Source: Sediminicola sp. (GTDB lineage Bacteria > Bacteroidota > Bacteroidia > Flavobacteriales > Flavobacteriaceae). From it: a DNA stretch of 47,808 nt. Positions 24,293 to 32,849 of the stretch are shown here, piece after piece. Position 1 is the first letter of the stretch. Each line of letters opens with the position of its first letter. The stretch spans positions 1-47,808 of the forward strand of contig JAHEND010000008.1 in NCBI GenBank assembly GCA_024643325.1, in the 5' to 3' direction. Under the pieces are notes generated by a model. The model saw only the letters and a program-made list of their open reading frames with translations. It had not been told where the DNA came from and made no database searches. The translations under genes and the position numbers were made by a program.

Positions 24293-24300
24293 TACTTTTG
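24293..24300 (+). promoter_or_regulatory. Candidate -7 box of the M20 amidohydrolase gene
   Basis: TACTTTTG matches TAnnTTTG, 23 bases before the ATG. No TTG is seen at the expected -33 spacing, so support is moderate. Confidence 0.4.
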
Positions 24301-24323
24301 TAATAAATATCAACCAAACAACC

Positions 24324-25748
24324 ATGAGAAAAAAAATTATCCTAGGCCTTTTAGCCCTAACTACACAAGCAATTTTTGCACAAAAGATGACTTCTCATAA
24401 GAAGGCTATTATAGCCTCTGTAGAAAAACATGAACAAGCATTAATTGCCGTAAGTGACTCTATTTGGGCACTAGCAGAAACAGCTTTTCAAGAAGACCAA
24501 TCTGCAGAAATCCTGGCTTCATATGCAGAAAAAAATGGATTTAATGTCACCAGAGGTGTCGCTGGAATACCCACTGCATTTACAGCTACTTATGGTTCTG
24601 GAAGCCCTGTAATTAGTGTGTTGGGAGAATTTGATGCATTACCTGGTATATCTCAAAAAGCACAACCTGAAAAAGAAGCCTTGAATCAAGGTGCGGCAGG
24701 TCACGGATGTGGCCACAATTTATTTGGTGCAGGAAGTCTAGGAGCTGCAATAGCTGTTAAGGAATTGATCGAGGCAGGAAAAATAAAAGGTACCATAAAG
24801 TTTTTAGGAACGCCTTCTGAAGAAAAATTTTTCGGAAAAATATGGATGGTCCAAGCTGGCCTTTGGGACAACGTAGACGTGAATATTAGCTGGCACCCTT
24901 CTGCAGATACCAAAGCAGATGTACAGAGCTCTTTAGCATTGATCGATTTTAAAGTAGAATTTTATGGACAAGCGGCACATGCTTCTGCAGATCCATGGAA
25001 TGGACGTTCCGCGTCAGATGCATTAGAATTATACACTTCAGGAATTAATTACTACAGAGAACATATTAAACCAACTGTAAGAATACATTACCACATACAA
25101 GACGGTGGTCAAGTTGTGAATGTAGTACCAGACTATTCAAGGTTATGGGTAAGGGTTAGAGACTCTAAAAGATCTGGAATGAAACCAGTTTACGAGAGGG
25201 TTCAAGCCATGGCAGAAGGAGCTGCTATTTTAGCCAATGTAGATTACAAAATATCCCTAATTTCAGGAATATACGAAACACTGGTCAATAGAACTGGTGG
25301 TGCTGTAATGCAGCAAAACTTAGAATTATTAGGTCCCATATCATACACTAATGCAGAAAATGAATTTGGTAAAAAGATACAAGCAGCTACCGGTAAACCA
25401 CAAGTAGGTATGGATAGCGCTATTAGACCTTTAGAAGAAACCAGAGAGAATTCTGGAGGTGGCTCTACCGACGTTGGCGACGTAAGTTGGAATGTTCCTA
25501 ATATAAATTTAGGGGTTACAGTAGCCCCAAAAGACACCCCTTGGCATTCGTGGGCAGTAGTTGCCTGTGGCGGAATGAGCATTGGTCACAAAGGAATGAT
25601 TCACGCTGCCAAAGCTATGGGAATGACTATGGTAGATTTATTTAACAGCCCAAAACTAGTCGCTAAAGTAAAAGCGGAATACAAAATGCGAAAAGGAGAT
25701 GAAGTTTATGAGCCTATGATTGACGGTCCCGCACCTATAAATCAGTAA
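24324..25748 (+). CDS. Exported M20 family amidohydrolase (AbgB-like)
   Basis: A 474-residue protein with a signal peptide (1-20, ending AIFAQ) and an M20D metallo-amidohydrolase body. Metal-site motifs include GEFDALPG, GHGCGHNLFGAGS with its Cys-Gly-His core, GTPSEE and the late SIGHKGMIHAAKAMG. It most resembles AbgB, the B subunit of aminobenzoyl-glutamate hydrolase, but no AbgA partner is present and the protein is exported. The substrate is probably an N-acyl amino acid or dipeptide; this is inference. A lysoplasmalogenase-like gene follows after seven bases. Confidence 0.88.
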   Translation: MRKKIILGLLALTTQAIFAQKMTSHKKAIIASVEKHEQALIAVSDSIWALAETAFQEDQSAEILASYAEKNGFNVTRGVAGIPTAFTATYGSGSPVISVLGEFDALPGISQKAQPEKEALNQGAAGHGCGHNLFGAGSLGAAIAVKELIEAGKIKGTIKFLGTPSEEKFFGKIWMVQAGLWDNVDVNISWHPSADTKADVQSSLALIDFKVEFYGQAAHASADPWNGRSASDALELYTSGINYYREHIKPTVRIHYHIQDGGQVVNVVPDYSRLWVRVRDSKRSGMKPVYERVQAMAEGAAILANVDYKISLISGIYETLVNRTGGAVMQQNLELLGPISYTNAENEFGKKIQAATGKPQVGMDSAIRPLEETRENSGGGSTDVGDVSWNVPNINLGVTVAPKDTPWHSWAVVACGGMSIGHKGMIHAAKAMGMTMVDLFNSPKLVAKVKAEYKMRKGDEVYEPMIDGPAPINQ

Positions 25749-25755
25749 AATAAAT

Positions 25756-26433
25756 ATGATTTTATCTAAAAAAGACCTCCAATTCTTTATATGTTTTGGG
25801 GGTTTATTGCTACTAGACTCAAGCTTAAGTCATTTTGAATTAAGCAGTTACAGATATGCCACAAAGCCAATAATTATGATAAGCTTATTGGCTTATTTTA
25901 TCTCCAAAAAGACTCATATATCTGAAAAATTATATCCTTGGGGGGTCTTCGCTATAATAGCCTCTTGGGCTGGAGACGTCTTTTTAATGTTTCAGGAGTA
26001 CAGTGGGCTCTTTTTTATAGCAGGTCTGGGTGTATTTTTATTGGCACATATTGGATACACGGTAATTTTTTTAACTCAAAAAGGGAGAAAAAAACACCTC
26101 TTCCAATTCTTTTTATTGGCTAACTACGCTTTTATTATGGGATATCTAATACTACCCAAAGCTGGGGACTTGAAAATACCAGTCTTAGGGTATATTATCG
26201 CTATTTCTGCCATGGCTTACACGGCACAAATAAGAAAAGGAAGCGTGAATAAAGCTTCATATATCTTTGGTATTGTTGGAGTTAGATTGTTTTTGGCATC
26301 GGACAGCTTGCTGGCCTTATCCATGTTTTTAGACCACTTTCCTAAGGTAGACTTCCTTGTCATGTTAAGCTATGGTTTGGCGCAAGCCTGTATAGTCTAT
26401 AGTTTAGTAAACAGCACTAAAACTACAACCTAA
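25756..26433 (+). CDS. YhhN family protein (lysoplasmalogenase/TMEM86-like)
   Basis: A 225-residue membrane protein with about eight hydrophobic segments and the YhhN pattern: WAGDVFLMF near 75, FLLAHIGYTVIF near 95, and GVRLFLASDSLLAL near 175, whose Asp-Ser pair is conserved. The animal relative TMEM86B cleaves the vinyl-ether bond of lysoplasmalogens. Bacterial function is poorly defined and ether lipids need not be the substrate. Seven bases after the M20 amidohydrolase gene, it is probably co-transcribed with it. Its last 11 bases overlap the end of the convergent murA. Confidence 0.85.
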   Translation: MILSKKDLQFFICFGGLLLLDSSLSHFELSSYRYATKPIIMISLLAYFISKKTHISEKLYPWGVFAIIASWAGDVFLMFQEYSGLFFIAGLGVFLLAHIGYTVIFLTQKGRKKHLFQFFLLANYAFIMGYLILPKAGDLKIPVLGYIIAISAMAYTAQIRKGSVNKASYIFGIVGVRLFLASDSLLALSMFLDHFPKVDFLVMLSYGLAQACIVYSLVNSTKTTT

Positions 26434-27730
26434 CAATATGGGCGCCTATACTTCTAAGTCGCTCATCTATATTCTCATAACCTCTGTCTATTTGCTCAAT
26501 ATTGTGAATAGTAGATGTCCCATTGGCAGAAAGCGCTGCAATTAAAAGCGATACTCCTGCTCTAATATCTGGAGAAACCATAGTGGTTGCTTTGAGCAAT
26601 GATTTAAAATCATGTCCCATAACTGTAGCCCTGTGCGGGTCACAAAGAATGATCTTAGCGCCCATGTCTATGAGTTTGTCTACAAAAAACAACCTGCTCT
26701 CAAACATTTTTTGGTGTATAAGTACTTCTCCCCTTGCCTGTGTGGCAGTGACCAAAAGAATACTCAATAAGTCAGGAGTCATGCCTGGCCAAGGTGCGTC
26801 TGAAATGGTTAGAATAGAACCATCAATATAATTTTGAACCGCATAACCATCTGTGTGAGCTGGAATATAGATGTCGTCTCCTTTTTGCTCAATAGTAATG
26901 CCTAGTTTTCTAAATACTGCAGGGATTTGTCCCAGCATATTCCAATTTACATCTTTAATAGTGAGCTCACTTTGTGTTATGGCAGCCATTCCAACCCAGC
27001 TTCCAATTTCAATCATATCTGGAAGCATTGTGTGGGAAGCACCGTGAAGCGTTTCTACCCCTTCTACAGTCAATAAATTAGATCCAATACCGCTAATTTT
27101 AGCCCCCATCTTATTTAAAAGGGTGCATAATTGTTGCAAGTAGGGTTCACAAGCTGCGTTGTAAATGGTCGTGACACCCTCTGCCATAACAGCAGCCATT
27201 AATATGTTAGCGGTACCTGTAACAGAAGCTTCATCTAAAAGCATATAAGCCCCCTTTAATTTAGACGCTTCTACACCGTAGAAATGCTCTTCTTGGTTGT
27301 ATCTAAATTGAGCCCCCAACTTAATAAAGCCTTCAAAATGAGTGTCTAACCTTCTTCGGCCAATTTTATCTCCTCCTGGTTTTGGAATATATCCTTTGCC
27401 AAAACGCGCTAACAATGGGCCTACTAACATAATAGAGCCTCTTAAACCTTTTCCGTCTTCTTTATATTGTGGTGTTTGAAGGTAATCTAAATTAACGTCG
27501 TCTGCTTTAAAAGTATAACTGCCCTTAGCTTTCTTTTGAATTTTAACCCCAAGGTCTTCTAACAAAGAAATGAGTTTGTTCACATCAATAATATCCGGGA
27601 TATTATGAATAGTCATTTCCTCTGCGGTGAGTAGTACGGAACATAAAATTTGTAAAGCCTCGTTTTTTGCACCCTGTGGGCGAATACTTCCTTGGAGTTT
27701 ATGTCCTCCTTCTATTTTAAAGGTACCCAT
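26423..27730 (-). CDS. murA: UDP-N-acetylglucosamine 1-carboxyvinyltransferase
   Basis: A 435-residue MurA, the first committed enzyme of peptidoglycan synthesis, which transfers enolpyruvate from PEP to UDP-GlcNAc in the cytoplasm. The N-terminus has GAKNEAL with Lys22-Asn23. The mobile catalytic loop reads KPGGDKIGRRRLDTH, with Asp121 where most bacteria have the fosfomycin-reactive Cys (Cys115 of E. coli). The late motif DAPWPGMTPDL gives the catalytic Asp region. Cys-to-Asp enzymes elsewhere are active but not alkylated by fosfomycin, so intrinsic resistance of the target is expected. Eleven bases separate it from the upstream DUF4290 gene, implying co-transcription. Confidence 0.95.
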   Translation of the reverse strand: MGTFKIEGGHKLQGSIRPQGAKNEALQILCSVLLTAEEMTIHNIPDIIDVNKLISLLEDLGVKIQKKAKGSYTFKADDVNLDYLQTPQYKEDGKGLRGSIMLVGPLLARFGKGYIPKPGGDKIGRRRLDTHFEGFIKLGAQFRYNQEEHFYGVEASKLKGAYMLLDEASVTGTANILMAAVMAEGVTTIYNAACEPYLQQLCTLLNKMGAKISGIGSNLLTVEGVETLHGASHTMLPDMIEIGSWVGMAAITQSELTIKDVNWNMLGQIPAVFRKLGITIEQKGDDIYIPAHTDGYAVQNYIDGSILTISDAPWPGMTPDLLSILLVTATQARGEVLIHQKMFESRLFFVDKLIDMGAKIILCDPHRATVMGHDFKSLLKATTMVSPDIRAGVSLLIAALSANGTSTIHNIEQIDRGYENIDERLRSIGAHIVRL

Positions 27731-27741
27731 TAATTAAATTT

Positions 27742-28407
27742 TTAGTAGCGCTTTTTTGACCTATTGTTATTGTTGTTACTGTTGCTTCTTTGCTTTTTAT
27801 TCCTATTGTTAGGTACGGACTTTATAATTTTATTTTGCAAAAATATATCTGTGTCTGTAAGTAGCTCCCCTGAGGCCTCAAGGTTAATTTCTCCCTTACT
27901 CAGTTCCGTTAGATGCTTATAGATTACACTGTCATCCACAGTGTCTTTGTTCCAGTTTAAGAAACACTTTTTCATGTGATTCGCAATAGTGTATTCCAAA
28001 CCAGAGCGTTTGTCTCCCTTTTCCCAGCTCGTGGCTACATCTATCATCCTTTTGATATTATTGCCATAAAACCTGTATTTTGGGAAATTTTGAGGGTAAT
28101 CTAAGGGTTCTGGTTTTTGCTCTAAAAGTTCTTTTGAAGTGATTGGAAAAGGGGAAGGCACATCTAATTTAAAATCAGACATAATGAATAATTGGTCCCA
28201 TAGCTTGTGATTAAACTCTGGCACATCTCTTAAATGTGGCTGTAAATTACCCATTACACTTATAATAGCATTCGCTACTTTAATGCGTTCTTCTTTATCT
28301 TCTATAGTGATAGCATGGTCTACCATTTTCTGGAAATGTCTTCCATATTCAGGTATAATAAGCTTTTCACGCTCTGTGTTGTATTCTAAATTATAAACTA
28401 ATTCCAA
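27742..28407 (-). CDS. DUF4290 family protein
   Basis: A 221-residue cytoplasmic protein of the Bacteroidota-specific DUF4290 family, here directly upstream of murA. Conserved phrases are IPEYGRHFQKMVDHA (18-32), PHLRDVPEFNHKLWDQLF and KLDVPSPFPI. The C-terminal 30 residues are a low-complexity Asn/Lys/Arg tail rich in polar repeats. The start codon is TTG (28407-28405). No in-frame ATG is found upstream, and the family normally begins close to LEYNTER, so TTG is accepted. Its role is unknown; the tie to murA suggests envelope synthesis, but only by position. Confidence 0.85.
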   Translation of the reverse strand: MELVYNLEYNTEREKLIIPEYGRHFQKMVDHAITIEDKEERIKVANAIISVMGNLQPHLRDVPEFNHKLWDQLFIMSDFKLDVPSPFPITSKELLEQKPEPLDYPQNFPKYRFYGNNIKRMIDVATSWEKGDKRSGLEYTIANHMKKCFLNWNKDTVDDSVIYKHLTELSKGEINLEASGELLTDTDIFLQNKIIKSVPNNRNKKQRSNSNNNNNRSKKRY

Positions 28408-28551
28408 ATTGTAAGGTATTAAGGGAAAGATTACAAAGCCAACGCTTTATGGACTGCAAAATACTAAAAAATTAGAAAGTCTCCTAAGTGCTAGAGCAAT
28501 ATTTGATTTTAAAAATAACACCCATAATAGTGTCTAGGAATCATGTTTAAA

Positions 28552-28860
28552 TTAAAGAGAAATGACTCCTTCAATTTGCGCAACAGCCCTGTAATTTGCT
28601 ATTACAGCTTCTGGATTTTTGACCACTAACGAGACTGAAATACTCGTGAAAGATCCTTTTGAAGAAACTCTAGAAGAAATCTTTGCAGATTGATTTTTAA
28701 AAACTGTCTCAATAGCAGCAACCTTTTCTGCATCTGAAGGTACAATGAATTTGTATAGATAGGGTGCGGGCCATTGGGTATTTAAAGCGAGATTATCTTC
28801 TAATCTCTTGTAAAAGTCTGCGGTCTTTTTATCTTCCAAATCAATCAATATTTTAGGCAA
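28552..28860 (-). CDS. DUF493 (YbeD-like) family protein
   Basis: A protein of up to 102 residues with the YbeD/DUF493 ferredoxin-like regulatory fold: WPAPYLYKFIVPS near 30, then KISSRVSSKGSFTSISVSLVV. The function is unknown; the fold resembles ACT-like regulatory domains. No ATG exists in the frame between the upstream stop and the conserved core. The longest start is TTG at 28860, but that TTG is part of the -7 box at 28858-28865. A later TTG (28848 or 28839) may therefore be used. It is divergent from the ATPase-recQ-fmt operon. Confidence 0.75.
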   Translation of the reverse strand: MPKILIDLEDKKTADFYKRLEDNLALNTQWPAPYLYKFIVPSDAEKVAAIETVFKNQSAKISSRVSSKGSFTSISVSLVVKNPEAVIANYRAVAQIEGVISL

Positions 28861-28865
28861 ATATA
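28858..28865 (-). promoter_or_regulatory. -7 box of the DUF493 gene
   Basis: The minus strand reads TATATTTG, an exact consensus match. A TTG lies further upstream at 28892-28890 with a spacing of 24 bases, longer than the usual 19. The box includes the longest possible TTG start codon. Confidence 0.5.
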
Positions 28866-28939
28866 CGTCTAAATCTTAGGTTTTTTAGCCAATTAAGTGT
28901 GTTTTGTGTAACTTGTGCCCCTAATTTACAGACCTGTTT

Positions 28940-29470
28940 ATGGCTAAAAAGATTGTGTTTGCTGGCGGTCCAGCGACGGGAAAAACTACATTGATCCAAG
29001 CTTTGGAACTCAGGGGATACGCATGCGCTCAAGAAGTTTCTAGACAAGTCACTTTAGAAGCAAGAGAAAATGGCATATCACAATTATTTGTTTCTGACCC
29101 ACTTTTATTTAGCGAAAAGCTATTAGAAGGTCGCATTAATCAGTATATAGCGGCACAGGAACACAAAGCCTCAATGGTTTTTTTAGACCGAGGATTACCT
29201 GAAGTTGTTGCTTATCTAGACAGAGGAAACACCCCTTACCCCAATTATTTCAGCGAGGCCTGTGAAGACCACAAATACGACCATGTTTTTATTTTTCCCC
29301 CTTGGGAAGAAATATACACTTTAGACAATGAGCGATATGAAGACTACCAGGAAGCTTTAAAAATTTATCCTTTTTTAAAAGCCGCCTATGACCGATTTGG
29401 TTACGAAAGTATTATCTTACCTAAAGACACTGTAGAAAACAGAATTTCTTTTGTGTTGGAAAACATATAG
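28940..29470 (+). CDS. P-loop AAA-type ATPase/kinase-like protein
   Basis: A 176-residue protein whose Walker A motif, GGPATGKTT (9-17), starts right at the N-terminus. It continues with SRQVTLEARENG and a Walker B-like FLDRGLPEVVAYLD (about 75-88). It belongs to the AAA_28-type small NTPases related to nucleotide or nicotinamide-ribose kinases; the substrate is not known. The recQ gene starts two bases after its stop, and fmt overlaps recQ, so the three genes form one operon. The link with DNA repair and translation initiation may only reflect compact gene order. Confidence 0.8.
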   Translation: MAKKIVFAGGPATGKTTLIQALELRGYACAQEVSRQVTLEARENGISQLFVSDPLLFSEKLLEGRINQYIAAQEHKASMVFLDRGLPEVVAYLDRGNTPYPNYFSEACEDHKYDHVFIFPPWEEIYTLDNERYEDYQEALKIYPFLKAAYDRFGYESIILPKDTVENRISFVLENI

Positions 29471-29472
29471 CA

Positions 29473-31365
29473 ATGGCTAAAGACCCCTATGAGATTCTTA
29501 AAAAGTTCTGGGGCTACGACACTTTCAAACAGAATCAATTAGAGATTATTAAAGATGTTTTAGCTGGATCAGATGTACTGGCACTTCTTCCAACAGGCGG
29601 AGGGAAATCTTTGTGCTTTCAAGTTCCAGCACTAGCCTTAGAAGGTTTGTGCGTAGTTATTTCTCCATTAATAGCGCTCATTCAAGACCAGGTGAATAGA
29701 CTTTCTAATCAAGGGATAAAAGCCATAGGTCTCACCGCTGGAATTTCAAGGGACAGACTCATTGAATTGCTAGACAACTGTGATTATGGGGGAGTAAAAT
29801 TTTTATATATGTCTCCAGAAAGATTGCAACAACCCATGGTATTAGAAAGGCTTTCTAGAATGAAAATTAGTCTCATTGCCGTAGATGAGGCACATTGTAT
29901 TTCTAGTTGGGGGCATGACTTTAGACCAGCATATCTCAAATGTACTTCATTGAGAGCTATCACAGATGCCCCAATGATTGCACTAACCGCCACTGCAACT
30001 AGGAAAGTACAAGAAGATATTGTTAGCAATTTATCTTTAGAAGCGGTAAAAACTCACAAGGCTTCTTTTTTAAGACATAATATCTCTTATCATGTTATAC
30101 AAGTAGAAGACAAAGAGTACTATCTAAAAGAGATTTGTCTTAAAGCCTCTCAAAGTGTCATAGTATATGTCAATAGCAGAAGAATGGTAAGCGTGCTGTC
30201 TAACGAATTAAAAAACGCAGGATTAGTTGTAGCAACATACCATGGTGGACTTTCAAAAATTGAAAGGGAAGCAGCACTAAGCAATTGGATAAAAGACCAC
30301 GCTAAAATAATGATAGCCACAAATGCCTTTGGAATGGGTATAGACAAGGGCAATGTAAGTGATGTAGTTCATTTTCAAATACCTGAAAGCCTTGAAAATT
30401 ACTTCCAAGAATCTGGAAGAGCCGGTAGAGACGGAAAAGCTGCAAATGCCATAATTCTTTGGACTACGCCCGATGTCACCCAGCTTAAAAACCAATTTAT
30501 AGATCCAATGGCTGCGCTCAAAGAAGTTCAGTTAGTATACCGTAAATTAAATGCCTTTTTACGCATACCTTATGGAGAAGGTAACGGCAAAACATATCAG
30601 TTTTCTTTTAATGGATTTGTATCTCAATATGCACTAAAGACACTTAAAACTTACAACGCGTTTAAAACCCTAGATCAATTTGGCATTATTCGTTTAGAGG
30701 AAAACTTTGACAAAAGGACCACAATAAAGTATGTATGCTCCAAAGAACAGTTGTATGACTACATGGATTCCAATGAGAAAATGAAGCCAATAATTTTAAA
30801 TCTTTCCAGAACATATGGAGGTCTTTTTGAGTTTGACACAAAAATAGACCTTCATCTCTTATCCAAAAAAACAGCTAAAAGTGTTACAGAGATTCAGAAA
30901 GATTTAGAGCAATTACACAAAGACCACCTTATAGCGCTAGATGCATACACAACAGATCTTAAAGTAGTGTACCTATTGCCTAGAGAAGATGAAAGAACCA
31001 TAGCACCCTTCGCAAAACGAATTGAAATTACCTATAAAGAAAGAATCGAAAAGGTCAATGCTATGATATCCTATGTGACTCAGTCCACCAGATGTAGGAA
31101 TAAAGTACTGTTAGATTATTTTGATGAAAAATCAAAGGAATGTGGTATATGTGATTATTGTAGTCAAAAAACCATCCCACAAGAGCTTGTATTAAATGAC
31201 CTTTGTGAGGCTATATTATCACTTTTAGAGGAGAATAATTTCACTTCAAGACAATTAGTGAGTACCTTAGAGAAACCCAAAGAATTGGTATTAAATAGCA
31301 TTCAATTCCTTTTAAAAGAAGGGCGCATTGAAATAAATAGTCAAAATGAATATGTCAAAAAATAA
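29473..31365 (+). CDS. recQ: ATP-dependent DNA helicase RecQ
   Basis: A 630-residue superfamily 2 3'-5' DNA helicase in recombination and replication-fork repair. Helicase motifs are LLPTGGGKSLCFQ (motif I, about 37-49), VDEAHCISSWGHDFRP (motif II and the aromatic-rich loop), LTATAT (motif III) and QESGRAGRDGK (motif VI). The zinc site shows four Cys in CRNKVLLDYF and CGICDYC (about 540-565), followed by an RQC-like winged helix. No clear HRDC domain is visible, and the C-terminus is short. It is tightly coupled to the ATPase gene upstream and overlaps fmt downstream. Confidence 0.93.
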   Translation: MAKDPYEILKKFWGYDTFKQNQLEIIKDVLAGSDVLALLPTGGGKSLCFQVPALALEGLCVVISPLIALIQDQVNRLSNQGIKAIGLTAGISRDRLIELLDNCDYGGVKFLYMSPERLQQPMVLERLSRMKISLIAVDEAHCISSWGHDFRPAYLKCTSLRAITDAPMIALTATATRKVQEDIVSNLSLEAVKTHKASFLRHNISYHVIQVEDKEYYLKEICLKASQSVIVYVNSRRMVSVLSNELKNAGLVVATYHGGLSKIEREAALSNWIKDHAKIMIATNAFGMGIDKGNVSDVVHFQIPESLENYFQESGRAGRDGKAANAIILWTTPDVTQLKNQFIDPMAALKEVQLVYRKLNAFLRIPYGEGNGKTYQFSFNGFVSQYALKTLKTYNAFKTLDQFGIIRLEENFDKRTTIKYVCSKEQLYDYMDSNEKMKPIILNLSRTYGGLFEFDTKIDLHLLSKKTAKSVTEIQKDLEQLHKDHLIALDAYTTDLKVVYLLPREDERTIAPFAKRIEITYKERIEKVNAMISYVTQSTRCRNKVLLDYFDEKSKECGICDYCSQKTIPQELVLNDLCEAILSLLEENNFTSRQLVSTLEKPKELVLNSIQFLLKEGRIEINSQNEYVKK

Positions 31366-32305
31366 TATGCCCATTGTATTTATGGGAACACCAGGATTTG
31401 CTGCCCATATTTTAGAAAAGTTAGTAGAAAACGGACAAAATATAGTAGGTGTAGTTACAGTGGCCGACAAACCAGCTGGAAGAGGAAAAAAATTACATGA
31501 ATCTGAGGTAAAAAAAATAGCGCTAAAACATCAATTAACGCTATTACAACCTACCCAATTAAAAGATCCCTCATTCATTGAAGCCTTAAAAGCATTAAAT
31601 GCAGCAGTATTTGTTGTGGTGGCTTTTAGAATGCTTCCTGAATTGGTATGGAAAATACCTGCTAAAGGCACTTTTAACCTGCATGCATCATTACTCCCTC
31701 AATACCGTGGCGCAGCACCAATTAATTGGGCTATTATAAATGGGGAAAAGACTACAGGGGTAACTACCTTCTTTATTGATGAAAAAATAGATACAGGTGC
31801 AATAATTGACCAAATGGCTATTTCCATAGCAGAAAGTGATACTGCAGGAAGCTTACATGACAAACTCATGATACTTGGAGCAGATTTGGTTCAAAAGACT
31901 CTTGTAGATATTGAAAATGGGACCATTGATCCCAAAAATCAAGCCAATGAAGCCGTATTAAAAGAAGCACCAAAAATTTTTAAAGAAGACTGTAGGATAG
32001 ATTGGACAAAAGAGGGAAAAGACATAGAATCTTTCATCAAAGGAATGAGTCCATATCCAACTGCTTGGACCCATTTAAACCAAGAGAGTGAGAGGATCGT
32101 TCTAAAAGTTTTTGAAGCTAGATTCTTAAAAATAATTCACGACAGTAAAATTGGTTCAATAATAAAATCTAAAAAAGAACTAAAAATTGCAGTGAAGGAC
32201 GGTTTCATTGACCTTCTGAAAATTCAACTCCCAGGAAAAAGAGTCATGAATGTATTAGAGGTGCTCAATGGGTTGCAATTGAAAGAAAATGCTTACATAC
32301 TCTAA
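31352..32305 (+). CDS. fmt: Methionyl-tRNA formyltransferase
   Basis: A 317-residue enzyme that formylates Met-tRNAfMet for translation initiation, using 10-formyl-tetrahydrofolate. The N-terminal formyltransferase domain has VFMGTPGFAA. The catalytic triad region is FNLHASLLPQYRGAAP and IDEKIDTG, carrying the Asn, His and Asp of the family. A C-terminal OB-like domain follows. Three in-frame ATGs lie at 31346, 31352 and 31367, and I chose 31352 for typical spacing to the GTP motif. The first two overlap the end of recQ; 31367 would start just after its stop. Translational coupling to recQ is likely. Confidence 0.93.
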   Translation: MSKNNMPIVFMGTPGFAAHILEKLVENGQNIVGVVTVADKPAGRGKKLHESEVKKIALKHQLTLLQPTQLKDPSFIEALKALNAAVFVVVAFRMLPELVWKIPAKGTFNLHASLLPQYRGAAPINWAIINGEKTTGVTTFFIDEKIDTGAIIDQMAISIAESDTAGSLHDKLMILGADLVQKTLVDIENGTIDPKNQANEAVLKEAPKIFKEDCRIDWTKEGKDIESFIKGMSPYPTAWTHLNQESERIVLKVFEARFLKIIHDSKIGSIIKSKKELKIAVKDGFIDLLKIQLPGKRVMNVLEVLNGLQLKENAYIL

Positions 32306-32409
32306 GGGCTTATTCCTACTGCCTTGCGAGAAAACAGCTAAAAAACACCCTCCTTTATAAACAAAAAGCCAAAGTTATTAACAAAAAGAGCAATTTCATG
32401 CGGGAACAC

Positions 32410-32439
32410 TTGTGTTTATGCATAATCCGTATAAATTTG
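32410..32439 (+). promoter_or_regulatory. Promoter of the HU gene
   Basis: TTG (32410-32412), exactly 19 bases, then TAAATTTG (32432-32439). This is an ideal Bacteroidota promoter and the best in the window. It lies 42 bases before the HU start codon and fits a highly expressed gene. Confidence 0.8.
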
Positions 32440-32481
32440 TTAAAGTAATAAGTTATAAACATAACATTTAAATTAATTATC

Positions 32482-32754
32482 ATGAACAAAACAGAATTAA
32501 TCGACGCAATGGCAGCAGATGCTGGTATCACAAAAGCAGCTGCAAAAAAAGCTTTAGAGTCTTTCCTAGGAAATGTAGAAGGATCTCTTAAAAAAGGCGG
32601 AAGAGTTTCTTTAGTAGGATTCGGATCATGGTCTGTATCTAAAAGAAATGCAAGAGATGGTAGAAACCCACAAACTGGTGCTACAATCAAAATCGCTGCT
32701 AAAAACGTAGTAAAATTTAAAGCTGGAGCAGAGTTATCTAAGTCTGTAAACTAA
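32482..32754 (+). CDS. HU family DNA-binding protein
   Basis: A 90-residue nucleoid-associated protein that bends DNA as a dimer. The whole sequence follows HU: helical N-terminal half (MNKTELIDAMAADAGITKAA), then VSLVGFGSWSV and the beta-arm with RNPQTGATIKI (about 61-71), whose Pro intercalates into DNA. Length is standard. It has its own ideal promoter (32410-32439) and a strong terminator (32777-32804), so it is a single-gene unit. Bacteroidota genomes carry several HU paralogues; which one this is cannot be told. Confidence 0.95.
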   Translation: MNKTELIDAMAADAGITKAAAKKALESFLGNVEGSLKKGGRVSLVGFGSWSVSKRNARDGRNPQTGATIKIAAKNVVKFKAGAELSKSVN

Positions 32755-32776
32755 GATATTTCTTCAAAAAAATTTT

Positions 32777-32804
32777 AAAGCACCTCAATTGAGGTGCTTT
32801 TTTT
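32777..32804 (+). terminator. Intrinsic terminator of the HU gene
   Basis: AAAGCACCTC (32777-32786) and GAGGTGCTTT (32791-32800) form a perfect 10-bp stem on a four-base AATT loop, with a T-run to 32804, 22 bases after the stop codon. Confidence 0.92.
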
Positions 32805-32849
32805 ATGTCAATTTTCTAGAATAAATTAATTATTTAACTATATTTAATT

